Below are positions 9,584 through 18,535 of a DNA stretch of 47,270 bases, piece by piece. Source of the stretch: JACZWL01 sp046756445 (GTDB lineage Bacteria; Pseudomonadota; Gammaproteobacteria; Steroidobacterales; Woeseiaceae); NCBI GenBank assembly GCA_046756445.1, contig JBHHWI010000010.1, positions 1-47,270 on the forward strand, written 5' to 3'. The notes below the pieces were generated by a model. That model had not been told where the DNA came from. It did not search any database and saw only the letters and a program-made list of their open reading frames with translations. The position numbers and the translations under genes are program-made. The stretch's first letter is position 1. Every line of letters starts with the position of its first letter.

Positions 9584-9837
9584 CTCAAGTCTTTGGTAGA
9601 CGCGATCTCATATGTCACCGTGTCGCGCTCGACTTCGAACCAGCGTCTGCACCCGGCGGCGTGGTTCCACAGTTCTTCATGCGCACCGCGCGGATTGCTG
9701 CGCATGAACAGATAATCCGCCCACTCCGCGTCGCTCAGCGCGAAAGGATCGGGCGGGCGCACGATGCCCGCCTCGCCGCCGTAGCTGAACTCCGTCTCGT
9801 CGCGCTCACCGCACCATGGACACTTTATTAAGAGCAT
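9580..9837 (-). CDS. soxD: Sarcosine oxidase delta subunit
   Basis: An 85-residue protein with the zinc-binding CPWCG motif at the N-terminus and a conserved core (GGEAGIVRPPD, EWADYLFMRSNPRGAHEELW, HAAGCRRWFEVERDT). These are the hallmark features of SoxD, which holds a structural zinc through Cys and His residues in the sarcosine oxidase heterotetramer. ATG 9837 was preferred over a longer frame (to 9870) because a GAGG ribosome-binding sequence lies 8 bases upstream and because homologues begin right at the M-x-x-I/L-x-CPWCG segment. It starts 10 bases after soxB and overlaps soxA by 4 bases. Confidence 0.95.
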   Translation of the reverse strand: MLLIKCPWCGERDETEFSYGGEAGIVRPPDPFALSDAEWADYLFMRSNPRGAHEELWNHAAGCRRWFEVERDTVTYEIASTKDLS

Positions 9838-9847
9838 CGCTGAATCC

Positions 9848-11098
9848 TCAATGAGCCACGGCCGCAGCACCGTGCTCGTCGATCAGGGCGCCGGTGGCGA
9901 ACCGGCCCAGATCGAATGGTGCATTCAGCTCGTGCGGCCGGTCCCGGGCAATCGTGTGTGCAAACACCCAGCCTGATCCCGGCGTCGCCTTGAAACCGCC
10001 GGTGCCCCAGCCGCAATTGAAATAAAGTCCCTCGACCGGTGTCTTGCCGATAATCGGGCAGGCATCCGGGCAAACGTCCACGGTGCCGCCCCACATTCGC
10101 AACATCCGCACGCGGCTGAATATCGGGAACAGCTCAATGATCGCGGCCATCGCATGCTCGATCGTGTGGAAGCTGCCACGCTGCCCGTAGCCGTTGTAGG
10201 CATCGATCCCGGCACCGATAACGAGATCGCCTTTGTCGGACTGGCTGACATAGCCGTGCACTGCGTTCGACATGACGACACAGTCGAGCACCGGTTTCAG
10301 CGGCTCCGACACGAATGCCTGCAACGGATGACTCTCTATCGGCAGCCGCAGACCCGCCATCGATGCGAGCACGCTTGCGTTGCCCGCAACGACCACACCC
10401 ACTTTGTCTGCCTGGATGCTTCCGCGCGTGGTTTCGAGGCCGGTAATCTTTCCACGGTCGCAATTCAGCCCGGTCACTTCGCACTGCTGGATGATGTCCA
10501 CGCCACGGGCGTCGGCTGCCCGCGCAAAACCCCAGGCGACGGCGTCATGACGGGCCACGCCGCCACGCCGCTGCAGCGATGCGCCGAGGATCGGGTAGCG
10601 GGCATCCGGCGATGTGTTGATGATGGGAATCGCTTTCTTGATCTGCTTTGCAGTTACGACTTCGGCATCGATGCCGTTCAGGCGGTTGGCGTTGACGCGG
10701 CGCTCGATGTCGCGCATGTCCTGCAGCGTATGGCCGAGGTTGTAGACACCTCGTTGACTGAACATCACGTTGTAATTCAACTCCTGGCTCAGGCCCTCCC
10801 AGAGCTTCAGGGATTTTTCGTAGAGCAGCGCCGCCTCGGTCCACAGATAGTTCGAGCGGACGATCGTGGTGTTGCGGCCGGTATTGCCGCCGCCGATCCA
10901 GCCCTTCTCGAGCACGGCGATATCCCTGATACCGTGCTCCTTCGCGAGGTAATAGGCGGTCGCGAGGCCATGGCCGCCACCGCCCACGATCACGACCTCG
11001 TATCGGCGCTTGGGCTCCGGGCAGCGCCAGGCCTGCTGCCAGTTGCGGTTGTAGTTGATCGCGTTGCGCAGCAGGCTGAATGCGGAGTACTTCTTCAT
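9848..11098 (-). CDS. soxB: Sarcosine oxidase beta subunit
   Basis: A 416-residue FAD-dependent amine oxidoreductase subunit. The dinucleotide-binding motif is VVIVGGGGHGLATAYYLA (residues about 34-51), followed by GWIGGGNTGRNTTIVRSNYL, the stretch that in this family faces the flavins. Near the C-terminus, CGWGTGGFKATPGSGW is the typical SoxB ending of the FAD-binding region. SoxB carries the catalytic flavins that oxidise sarcosine. The length matches the family (about 405-417). The start ATG overlaps the stop of the GFA gene as ATGA (11095-11098). Confidence 0.96.
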   Translation of the reverse strand: MKKYSAFSLLRNAINYNRNWQQAWRCPEPKRRYEVVIVGGGGHGLATAYYLAKEHGIRDIAVLEKGWIGGGNTGRNTTIVRSNYLWTEAALLYEKSLKLWEGLSQELNYNVMFSQRGVYNLGHTLQDMRDIERRVNANRLNGIDAEVVTAKQIKKAIPIINTSPDARYPILGASLQRRGGVARHDAVAWGFARAADARGVDIIQQCEVTGLNCDRGKITGLETTRGSIQADKVGVVVAGNASVLASMAGLRLPIESHPLQAFVSEPLKPVLDCVVMSNAVHGYVSQSDKGDLVIGAGIDAYNGYGQRGSFHTIEHAMAAIIELFPIFSRVRMLRMWGGTVDVCPDACPIIGKTPVEGLYFNCGWGTGGFKATPGSGWVFAHTIARDRPHELNAPFDLGRFATGALIDEHGAAAVAH

Positions 11099-11523
11099 CC
11101 CTCGGGAATCGACATGTCGACACTGCCGTAATCGTCGTGCTGCGGCAGCCCGTCATCGATGGAGTAATAGTCACCGGCATCGGCGACGAAGATATGGTCA
11201 ACGGCTTCGAGCCCTGTCGGACCGTCGAGCGCACCGGCCATGATGCTGACCCGTTCGCCGTGATCGGGTCGATAGAACAGGCTCGAGCCGCAGTTTGCAC
11301 AAAAGCCCCGTTCGGCGTTCGGCGATGACCGGAACCATTTCAGATGCCGATCAACGGTCAATGTCAAGTTCTCGGAACGGCATGCGGTTGCGGCCACAAA
11401 GTGGCCGCTCGTCTTGCGGCATTGCGTGCAATGACAATAGGTCACCGGACGAAACGGCCCGCTCGCCTCGAATCTGACGCCGCCACAGAGGCAGGCGCCG
11501 CTAACCGTTGGCGCCGTTGACAT
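11095..11523 (-). CDS. GFA/CENP-V family zinc protein (formaldehyde-linked)
   Basis: A 142-residue protein of the GFA (glutathione-dependent formaldehyde-activating, CENP-V-like) fold. The zinc-binding cysteines are in GACLCGGVRFEA (CLC), YCHCTQCRKTSG (CHCTQC) and GFCANCGSSLFYRPD (CANC). The family is named for an enzyme proposed to help form S-hydroxymethylglutathione, though that activity is disputed and many members have no known reaction. Its position between a dimethylglycine dehydrogenase-like gene and soxB, both sources of formaldehyde or methylene-tetrahydrofolate, suggests handling of formaldehyde leaked by these demethylases. The first 23 bases lie inside the end of the upstream gene, and its stop overlaps the soxB start, so it is firmly embedded in the operon. 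Confidence 0.9.
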   Translation of the reverse strand: MSTAPTVSGACLCGGVRFEASGPFRPVTYCHCTQCRKTSGHFVAATACRSENLTLTVDRHLKWFRSSPNAERGFCANCGSSLFYRPDHGERVSIMAGALDGPTGLEAVDHIFVADAGDYYSIDDGLPQHDDYGSVDMSIPEG

Positions 11524-13957
11524 CGCGCAGTCGCTGGTTTTTCGGATCGAACGGGCTGTCGGGCACCACCTTCGCCGTGTAGTTCCTGCCGAGGATCTCG
11601 ATCTCCAACTCGGTGCCGGTCTCGGCCAGCTCGGGCCGCACCATGCCGAGCGCCAGCGACTTGTTGATGCGAAAACCGAACCCGCCGCCGGTTGCCCGAC
11701 CGATCATTTCGCCATCCCTGTACAGGGCATTGTTGCCGAGCGCGTCGGCATCCTGTACATCCATGACCTCCATAGTGACCAGCAGGTTATTGATGCCCGC
11801 TTCCTGCCAGGCGAGCAGTCCGTCGCGCCCGAGAAATTCTCCTTTATCGGGATGCACGAATCGATCCATGACCGATTCGTAGGCCGAGTACTCGATCGAC
11901 AATTCCGTGCCGACCATGCGATAGGATTTCTCCAGCCGCATCGCGTCCATCGCGCGTATGCCGAACGGTTCGAGACCGAGATCTTCACCCGCCGCAAAAA
12001 GGGCATCGAATATGTGATTCTGGTACTCCAGCGGATGATGCAGTTCCCAGCCGAGCTCGCCGACGTAGTTCAGGCGCATCGCATTCACGGGCGCGTTGCC
12101 GACCACGATATTCTGCGCCGTCAGCCAGCGAAACGCCTCATTCGAGAAATCGGCCCGTGACACTCGCTGTAACAGCTCTCTGGATTTGGGACCCGCAACC
12201 ACGAGGACCCCGTATGCGCCGGTCAACTGGGTGAACTGCACGGAGCCGTCTTTCGGCATGTGTTTCTGCACATAGTCGTGATCCAGGCGCTGCCAGGCAC
12301 CGGCGGATACGAGGTAGAAGGAATCGTTCGACTCCCGCCGGATGGTGAACTCGGAGTGGACGCCGCCGCGCCGATTGAGGGCGTGACAGAGCGCCACGCC
12401 GCCGATGTTCTTCGGCAGGCGATTGGCGACCAGGAAGTCCAGGAATGTCTCGGCACCCGGACCGGAGACGCGGCACTTCGCGAATGCCGTCATGTCGAGA
12501 ATGCCGACATTCTCGGTCGTGTTGACGATCTCCCTGCCGATGGCGTCGAACCATTTGGATCTGCGGAAGGACCAGTCATCTTCCTGTGCCATCGAATCAG
12601 TCGCGAACCAGTTCGGGCGTTCCCAGCCGAACTTCTGGCCGAACACGGCGCCCTTGTCCTTCATGCGCTCATAACACGGTGCCGTCCGCAGCGGCCGCGC
12701 CGCCGGACGTTCCTCGTCGGGGTAGTGAATGATGAATACGTGCGAGTAAGCTTCCTCGCTCTTCTCCATGAGATAGCTCTTGGTCGCATAGTCGCCGAAA
12801 CGCCGCGGCTCGACGCCGAGCATGTCGATCGTGGGCTCGCCTTCGACTATCCACTCCGCCAGTTGCCAGCCCGCGCCGCCGGCCGCGGTGATTCCGAAGC
12901 TGTGGCCTTCATTCAGCCAGAAGTTGTCGAGGCCCCAGGCCGGCCCGATGATCGGATTGCCGTCGGGTGTATATGCGATTGCCCCGTTGTATACCTTTTT
13001 GATGCCGACTTCGGCGAAGGCCGGCACGCGATTCATGGCTGCCTCGATGTGCGGCGCCAGCCGGTCGATATCCTCCTGAAAGAGCTCGTACTCGGCTTTC
13101 GGATGGGGGCCGTCGACATAGCAACACGGCGCGCCCTTCTCGTAGGGCCCGAGGATGAAGCCGCCGGCCTCCTCACGCAGGTACCAGGAGCCGTCGGACT
13201 CGCGCAGCACGCCCATCTCCGGCTCGCCGCTGTCGCGGCGCTTTTGAAGCTCGGGATGCGGCTCGGTGACGATGTACTGGTGCTCGACGGGAATGACGGG
13301 AATATCGAGGCCCACCATCTCGCCGGTCTGCCGGACATAGTTGCCGGTGGCGCTCATTACGTGCTCGCAACTGATGTCGCCCACCGGCGTCCTGACCAGC
13401 CAGTTCCCGGACGGCTCCTGCTCGATCGCGATCACGGCTGTATTCCGATAGATCGTGGCCCCTCTCGCGCGGGCGCCCTTCGCCAGTGCCTGCGTCAGGT
13501 CCGCAGGCTGGATGTAGCCGTCGTCGGGATGGAAGATGCCGCCCACGAGCCCATCGATATTGCACAGCGGCCAGAGTTTCTTGATGTCAGCCGGCGTCAG
13601 GAACTCGACATTCACTCCGATGGTTCTCGCCGTGGCCGCGTACTGGTAGTACTCGTCCATGCGGTCATCGTTCATTGCCAGGCGCAGATTGCCGACCTGC
13701 CTGAATCCCACGTGCTGACCGGTCTCTCGTTCGAGCTCCAGATACAGCTCGACCGAGTACTTGTGAATCTGACCGACGCTGTAGCTCATGTTGAAAAGCG
13801 GCAGCAGGCCCGCGGCATGCCACGTGGAGCCCGACGTCAGCTCTGCTTTCTCGAGCAACACGACATCCTTTCCCCAGCCCTTTCTGGCCAGGTGATAAAG
13901 AGCGCTGACGCCGACGACGCCCCCGCCAATTACAACTACCCGTGCCTGTGATTTCAT
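11501..13957 (-). CDS. Dimethylglycine/sarcosine dehydrogenase-family flavoprotein, copy 1
   Basis: An 818-residue enzyme with the full DMGDH architecture. An N-terminal FAD-binding DAO domain starts with VVVIGGGVVGVSALYHLA, and TSGSTWHAAGL contains His47, the position where mitochondrial DMGDH carries covalently bound FAD. A FAO_M linker and a C-terminal GcvT folate domain follow (FLDFLVANRLPKNIGG, NYVGELGWELHHP, GIRAMDAMRLEKSYRMVGTEL). Such enzymes oxidise an N-methyl group and hand the carbon to tetrahydrofolate. Because soxBDAG next door handles sarcosine, dimethylglycine is the most likely substrate here. The start ATG has an A/G-rich upstream stretch (AAGAAAATC). Two diverged full-length paralogues lie at 31535-36447. 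Confidence 0.93.
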   Translation of the reverse strand: MKSQARVVVIGGGVVGVSALYHLARKGWGKDVVLLEKAELTSGSTWHAAGLLPLFNMSYSVGQIHKYSVELYLELERETGQHVGFRQVGNLRLAMNDDRMDEYYQYAATARTIGVNVEFLTPADIKKLWPLCNIDGLVGGIFHPDDGYIQPADLTQALAKGARARGATIYRNTAVIAIEQEPSGNWLVRTPVGDISCEHVMSATGNYVRQTGEMVGLDIPVIPVEHQYIVTEPHPELQKRRDSGEPEMGVLRESDGSWYLREEAGGFILGPYEKGAPCCYVDGPHPKAEYELFQEDIDRLAPHIEAAMNRVPAFAEVGIKKVYNGAIAYTPDGNPIIGPAWGLDNFWLNEGHSFGITAAGGAGWQLAEWIVEGEPTIDMLGVEPRRFGDYATKSYLMEKSEEAYSHVFIIHYPDEERPAARPLRTAPCYERMKDKGAVFGQKFGWERPNWFATDSMAQEDDWSFRRSKWFDAIGREIVNTTENVGILDMTAFAKCRVSGPGAETFLDFLVANRLPKNIGGVALCHALNRRGGVHSEFTIRRESNDSFYLVSAGAWQRLDHDYVQKHMPKDGSVQFTQLTGAYGVLVVAGPKSRELLQRVSRADFSNEAFRWLTAQNIVVGNAPVNAMRLNYVGELGWELHHPLEYQNHIFDALFAAGEDLGLEPFGIRAMDAMRLEKSYRMVGTELSIEYSAYESVMDRFVHPDKGEFLGRDGLLAWQEAGINNLLVTMEVMDVQDADALGNNALYRDGEMIGRATGGGFGFRINKSLALGMVRPELAETGTELEIEILGRNYTAKVVPDSPFDPKNQRLRDVNGANG

Positions 13958-13977
13958 TGATTTTCTTGTTGAAGGTA

Positions 13978-14535
13978 TTAGAAAAAGTTATTCGGTTCCC
14001 TGGCAAAAAGACTGCGGACCAGCGGTGCGAAGTGTTCCAGCGGCAGCGAGTCGTAGTCCGGGTCGAACGACGGCTGGTCCCAGCGGGCACAAAACTCGAC
14101 GCAGGCATCGTAGTGTTCATGATCCCGATACCTGTCGCGCGCATTGCGGTCCAGCCCTCTGAAATGAAACCAGTAGTACCCCTGAAACAGGCCGTGGTGT
14201 TTCACGATCCAGTGGTTTCTTTGGCTGACGTAGGGCGCAAGGAGAGCCGCTGCAACCTGCGAGTGATTCGCCGGCGCAAGGATATCGCCGATATCGTGCA
14301 GCAAGGCACAGGCGATCGTCTCGTCGTCGGCGCCGTCCCGTTCGGCGCGGGTGGCCGTCTGCAGGCTGTGATCCAGACGGCTGATCTTATAGGGCGAGTC
14401 GCCGTCCATTGCCCTCAGCCAGTCGAGGACCCGATCGGCCTGTTGCGCGAGATTCTCCGTGTCGTGAGCGAACACGAGATCGTAGTCGGCCTGCTTGCCG
14501 TGCTCCATCGCCGTGAATTGAACTTTCCTGCTCAC
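13978..14535 (-). CDS. HD-domain protein, resembles PhnZ/TmpB-type diiron oxygenases
   Basis: A 185-residue single-domain HD protein. Visible metal-ligand candidates are H56 (RLDHSLQTA), H80-D81 (ALLHDIGD), H91, H108, H113/H114 (VKHHG) and D153 (CARWDQPS). The H-to-HD spacing of 24 residues is the same as I recall for the mixed-valent diiron oxygenase PhnZ, and the segment YKISRLDHSLQ resembles its substrate/metal face. Classical HD phosphohydrolases are the main alternative. In this family TmpB acts on a trimethylammonium-containing phosphonate, so a quaternary-amine-linked role is conceivable but unproven. The gene starts at GTG 14535, overlapping the upstream stop as GTGA; ATG 14508 is a possible alternative start. 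It lies 20 bases before the DMGDH-like gene. Confidence 0.8.
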   Translation of the reverse strand: MSRKVQFTAMEHGKQADYDLVFAHDTENLAQQADRVLDWLRAMDGDSPYKISRLDHSLQTATRAERDGADDETIACALLHDIGDILAPANHSQVAAALLAPYVSQRNHWIVKHHGLFQGYYWFHFRGLDRNARDRYRDHEHYDACVEFCARWDQPSFDPDYDSLPLEHFAPLVRSLFAREPNNFF

Positions 14536-16541
14536 CGCTGCTTGCGCCGCCGCCGGCCCCCGTCGAGCCGGATCACGTTGGTTTTCGGCTCCGGCTTCTC
14601 TACCTTCGCAAAAAGATTCGGAAACGCATCGCGCTTGTTCGGGATTGCCATCGCGTCCACGAAGTATTCCTGGAACTTCGGCTCGACCGCGGTCTCGATC
14701 TTTTCGATTTCCCGCACGACGGTCTCTATCTCGCGCCGCGCGGCGACATTGAGGAGCGCGATCCTGGCGCCCGTTCCGGCCGCGTTTCCCGCGGATTCCA
14801 CGTTATCCAGGTCACAGTCGGGGATCAGACCGAGCACCATCGCATGCCTGGTGTCGATGTGGTTGCCGAAAGCGCCGGCAAGGCGGATTCGATCGACGGC
14901 GTCTATGCCCGCCCTGTCCATCAGGAGCTTGACACCCGCATACAATGCCGCCTTGGCGAGTTGAATCTGCCTGACGTCATTCTGTGTGACGGAGATGGAT
15001 TGATCACCATCGTGCAACACGAAGGACCAGGTACGGCCGTCGGGAATCAGCCGCGAGGTCCGCTCCGCCAGCGAACCGTCGATGACGCCGTCTTCACCGA
15101 TGATGCCGCTCAAGTACATCTCTGCCACTGCCTCGATAATGCCGGATCCGCAAATGCCCGATACCCCGAACGCCCTGGTGGCATCGGCGAAGCCCTCGTC
15201 ATCGGACCAGTGCATTGATCCAATGACGCTGAAGCGCACGTCCAGTGTGTCGGGGTCGATTCGTACGCGTTCGATGGCCCCGGGCGCCGCCCGCTGACCG
15301 CAACTGATCTGCGCGCCTTCGAAAGCCGGGCCGGTCGGGCTCGAGCAGGCCAGCAGGTATTCGCGGTTGCCGAGCACGATCTCGGCGTTGGTGCCGATAT
15401 CGACGACCAGAGAAATCTCATCGAGCCGGTGAGGCTCTTCCGCCAGTACCATCGCTGCGGCGTCTGCGCCGACATGGCCCGCTATGCACGGCAACACGTA
15501 TACTTTCGCGCCGTCGTGAATCTCCAGATCGAGTTCGCGGGCCGGCATGTTCAGCGCCGCGTCGCTCGCCAGTGCAAACGGCGCGCCGCCGAGCTCGACC
15601 GGGCTCAAGCCCAGAAACAGGTGGTGCATGATCGGGTTCCCCGCGACCGTTACCTCGAGCACTTCCGAGGGAGAAATGCCGGCCTGCGCACAAACCTCGG
15701 CGATCAGTTCATTGACACCCTTTCTGACGGCAACGGTCATTTCATCCGCGCCTTCGGGATGCATCAGCACATAGGAAACACGGCTCATCAGGTCTTCGCC
15801 GAACCGAATCTGCGGGTTCATGATGCCGCCGGTCGCCACGACGTCGCCGCTCGTGAGGTTGCAGAGGTGGGCGGCGATCGTCGTTGACCCGATATCGAGC
15901 GCCAGACCGAAGGCATCGCGTTTGAAGCCCGGCCAGATCGCGATGATCCCGGATCGGCCATGAACCGCAACGGTAACCTGCCATTTGCCCTTGCGCAGGG
16001 TGGATTGCAGATCCTGCAATACCACCGGTTCACAGTCGAGATCGTCCAGATGCCATTCCCAGGACAGGGCATCGAGCAGCCGCTGCAGATCCCCCGTCGG
16101 CTCATGCATATCGGCTTCCTGAACCTCGACGAAATACAGGTGTATGGCGGTATCGAGCGTGATGTCGCGGTGCTCCGCTTTCTTGCGGACGACCTGACGA
16201 TGCATTTGACTCTCGGGCGGCACGTCGATGACGAGGTCGCCCTGAATCAGCGCCTGGCAACTCAGTCTTCGGTTTGCCTCGAGTGGCGTCCGTCGTGCGC
16301 CATACCGGCGTTCGACTTCACCCGCCGCCGAGAGGTGATCCACTCGTGAGGTAATCGCGTGTTTCGCGAATGTGCCTTCGGCACACTCTATCTGGCAACG
16401 CCCGCAGAGACCGCGGCCCCCGCAAACCGAATCGACGTCGACCCCGAGGCTTCGTGCCGCATCGAGCACCGGCGTGCCATGCGGAAACGTCCCGCGCCGG
16501 CCGGACGGCGTGAATACGATTTTTGCGTCTTTCGCGGTCAA
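14532..16541 (-). CDS. RamA-like reductive activator of corrinoid proteins (2Fe-2S + ASKHA/DUF4445)
   Basis: About 669 residues. The N-terminal ferredoxin domain carries a plant-type 2Fe-2S set, C40-x5-C46-x2-C49 (SVCGGRGLCGRCQ), with a fourth Cys in RRLSCQAL. A linker leads to a large ASKHA ATPase-like module with the phosphate loop FGLALDIGSTTIAAHL and the second loop VVDIGTNAEIVLGN. Proteins of this type (RamA, RACo and relatives) use ATP and a low-potential electron to return inactive Co(II) corrinoid to Co(I). The C-terminus is basic (GGRRRRKQR). TTG 16541 is chosen as the start because AAGGGA lies just upstream and it begins the conserved domain; an in-frame ATG at 16619 would add 26 low-complexity residues overlapping the previous gene. 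It serves the MttB/corrinoid system in the same operon. Confidence 0.88.
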   Translation of the reverse strand: MTAKDAKIVFTPSGRRGTFPHGTPVLDAARSLGVDVDSVCGGRGLCGRCQIECAEGTFAKHAITSRVDHLSAAGEVERRYGARRTPLEANRRLSCQALIQGDLVIDVPPESQMHRQVVRKKAEHRDITLDTAIHLYFVEVQEADMHEPTGDLQRLLDALSWEWHLDDLDCEPVVLQDLQSTLRKGKWQVTVAVHGRSGIIAIWPGFKRDAFGLALDIGSTTIAAHLCNLTSGDVVATGGIMNPQIRFGEDLMSRVSYVLMHPEGADEMTVAVRKGVNELIAEVCAQAGISPSEVLEVTVAGNPIMHHLFLGLSPVELGGAPFALASDAALNMPARELDLEIHDGAKVYVLPCIAGHVGADAAAMVLAEEPHRLDEISLVVDIGTNAEIVLGNREYLLACSSPTGPAFEGAQISCGQRAAPGAIERVRIDPDTLDVRFSVIGSMHWSDDEGFADATRAFGVSGICGSGIIEAVAEMYLSGIIGEDGVIDGSLAERTSRLIPDGRTWSFVLHDGDQSISVTQNDVRQIQLAKAALYAGVKLLMDRAGIDAVDRIRLAGAFGNHIDTRHAMVLGLIPDCDLDNVESAGNAAGTGARIALLNVAARREIETVVREIEKIETAVEPKFQEYFVDAMAIPNKRDAFPNLFAKVEKPEPKTNVIRLDGGRRRRKQR

Positions 16542-16551
16542 ACCCGTCCCT

Positions 16552-17463
16552 TCAAAAGCCCGTACCGGGGGGCCGGCGGCGCCGGCGCCCGCCGCGCCTT
16601 CGTTCAGGCGCCTCAGCACCGGTCTCGCGGTACTTCCCGATCCAATTGGTGCAATCGGGATCGTTGCCCATCATAACGTCAGCGCCCAGTATTGCCTGCA
16701 TGACTTCCCCGTGCAGCGGGCTCGCAATCGCCGATGTCAAACCGGAGGCGATGGCCATCGTCAGGAACGCGCTGTTGATGCCGTTTCGGTTCGGCAGCCC
16801 GAAGCTGACATTCGACGCGCCGCAGGTCGTGTTTACGTTCAACTCTTCACTGAGCCGGCGCACGATGTGCATGACCTGCTTTCCTGCCGAATTGACTGCC
16901 CCGATCGGCATGACCAGTGGATCGACCACTACGTCGCAGTGCGGTATGCCGTGGTCGGCAGCCCTCTCGACGATCTTTTTCGCGACGGCGAAGCGAACGT
17001 CGGGGTCTTCTGAGATTCCGGTCTCATCGTTCGAGATGGCCACCACAGCGGCGCGGTGTTTCGCGACCAGAGGAAGCACGGTCTCGAGCCGTTCTTCCTC
17101 GCCGGTGACCGAATTGACCAGCGCCTTGCCCTGATAGACGGACAGCCCGGATTCCAGGGCAGCGACGATAGATGAATCGATCGAAAGCGGCACGTCGGTC
17201 ACCTTTTGTACCAGTCTGACGACGTCCGCCAGGATCGCCGGCTCGTCTGCAAGCGGTATGCCCGCATTGACATCGAGCATGTGCGCGCCCGCTGCCACCT
17301 GCGCGATCGCATCTGCCTCGACACGGCTGTAATCGCCTTGCTTCATCTCCTCGGCGAGAATTTTCCTGCCGGTAGGGTTGATCCGTTCGCCGATGATGAC
17401 GAACGGCCGATCGAAGCCGATGCGGACTTCCCTGGCATGAGAACTGAGCAGAGTCTCTGTCAT
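16552..17463 (-). CDS. Methyltetrahydrofolate:corrinoid methyltransferase (pterin-binding family)
   Basis: A 303-residue TIM-barrel protein of the dihydropteroate synthase/AcsE/MtgA type. Signature stretches are FVIIGERINPTGRKILAEEM near the N-terminus, AHMLDVNAGIP (residues about 59-69), PLSIDSS, and NVSFGLPNR near 222-230. The last residues form an Arg-rich tail (RRGGRRRRR). In glycine betaine or veratrol demethylation systems this component moves the methyl group from the corrinoid protein to tetrahydrofolate. Here it sits between metF and the RamA-like activator, so it likely links MttB/corrinoid chemistry to the folate pool. ATG 17463 is preceded by AGGAG about 10 bases upstream. Confidence 0.92.
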   Translation of the reverse strand: MTETLLSSHAREVRIGFDRPFVIIGERINPTGRKILAEEMKQGDYSRVEADAIAQVAAGAHMLDVNAGIPLADEPAILADVVRLVQKVTDVPLSIDSSIVAALESGLSVYQGKALVNSVTGEEERLETVLPLVAKHRAAVVAISNDETGISEDPDVRFAVAKKIVERAADHGIPHCDVVVDPLVMPIGAVNSAGKQVMHIVRRLSEELNVNTTCGASNVSFGLPNRNGINSAFLTMAIASGLTSAIASPLHGEVMQAILGADVMMGNDPDCTNWIGKYRETGAEAPERRRGGRRRRRPPGTGF

Positions 17464-17512
17464 TTACCGGTACTCCTGCAAGGTGATATTGATTTATTCA
17501 GAGCCGCCCAGA

Positions 17513-18535
17513 TCATTCAAGACCAGGCGCAGTGTCGTTGTTCGCCGCGATCCCGGGATGCCATGGCACGCGGCTGCCCAGTACTCCCGAACGGTCGACG
17601 ATTTCGGCTATCCGGTGCTCCTGGCGAAACGCCATGATATGGACGCCGTGCAGGCCCTCGATCTCCTGCAGTTGTGTGATCATGTCCACACAGATCTGTA
17701 CGCCTTCCTCCGCCTGATTCTCGGCACCCTTCAGCCGCCGGACGATTTCGTCGGGAATGTGCACACCCGGTACGTGGTTCCGAATCCATTCCGCCGACCG
17801 GGCCGACGCGAGCGGCCCGACTCCGGCAAGTATGAATACCTTCTCGTGTGAGCCCGCATCGCGAACCGCAGCCATATACTCTTTGAACAGACCCAAGTCA
17901 AAGCAGTACTGGGTCTGTATGAACTGGGCGCCCGCTTCGATTTTCTTGGCAAGCCGGTAGGGTCGATAGTCCAACGGCGGTGAGAACGGGTTCGCCGCGG
18001 CTCCGAGGAAGACCCGCGGCGGGCTGGTCAGCTTTCTGCCGCTCAGGAACTGTTCTTCATCGCGCATGATGCGCAGCATGTTCAGCATGGACATGCAATC
18101 GAGATCGAAGACGGGTTTGGCCTGGGGATGGTCACCTGCCTGCACGCCATCGCCGGTCAGACAGAGTATGTTTGCAACGCCCATTGCCGACGCCCCGAGC
18201 ACATCGCCCTGGATGGCAATTCGATTCCTGTCGCGACAGGACACCTGCATGACCATCGCATAGCCGCGTCTCGTCAACAGTGAACACATGCCGACGCTGG
18301 ACATGTGGCAGTGGGCGCCGGAGCCGTCCGTCGCGTTCATGGCGTCGACATAGCCGTCGAATAAAGCCGCACGTTCGTAGACCTCGTGGGGATCGGCCGA
18401 GTCGGGCGGCGCAATCTCGGCCGTCACCGCAAAGCCGCCGGCCCGGAGCACGCGCTCGAGCCGACCCGGCGAGTCATGCCCGGGGAGAATCGGCAGGTTT
18501 TCACCCGGAATCAATGGTTCATCGTCAAATCTCAT
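17513..18535 (-). CDS. metF: Methylenetetrahydrofolate reductase
   Basis: A 340-residue flavin-dependent TIM-barrel reductase that interconverts 5,10-methylene- and 5-methyl-tetrahydrofolate. Recognisable segments are FAVTAEIAPPDSADP (substrate strand), YVDAMNATDGSG, NILCLTGDG, FDLDCMSMLNMLR, FLGAAANPF and AGAQFIQTQYCFD. In this operon the physiological direction is probably oxidative, turning methyl-H4F from demethylation into methylene-H4F. It overlaps the MetV-like gene upstream by 11 bases, matching the MetV-MetF pairing known in acetogens. The start ATG has AGGGA just upstream. Confidence 0.92.
   Translation of the reverse strand: MRFDDEPLIPGENLPILPGHDSPGRLERVLRAGGFAVTAEIAPPDSADPHEVYERAALFDGYVDAMNATDGSGAHCHMSSVGMCSLLTRRGYAMVMQVSCRDRNRIAIQGDVLGASAMGVANILCLTGDGVQAGDHPQAKPVFDLDCMSMLNMLRIMRDEEQFLSGRKLTSPPRVFLGAAANPFSPPLDYRPYRLAKKIEAGAQFIQTQYCFDLGLFKEYMAAVRDAGSHEKVFILAGVGPLASARSAEWIRNHVPGVHIPDEIVRRLKGAENQAEEGVQICVDMITQLQEIEGLHGVHIMAFRQEHRIAEIVDRSGVLGSRVPWHPGIAANNDTAPGLE

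Noticed and set aside
12260..13951. Long open frame (563 codons) on the plus strand
   Set aside because: It lies wholly antisense to the DMGDH-like gene, whose protein has clear domains. GC-rich codon bias opens the opposite strand, and the translated product shows no recognisable domain.
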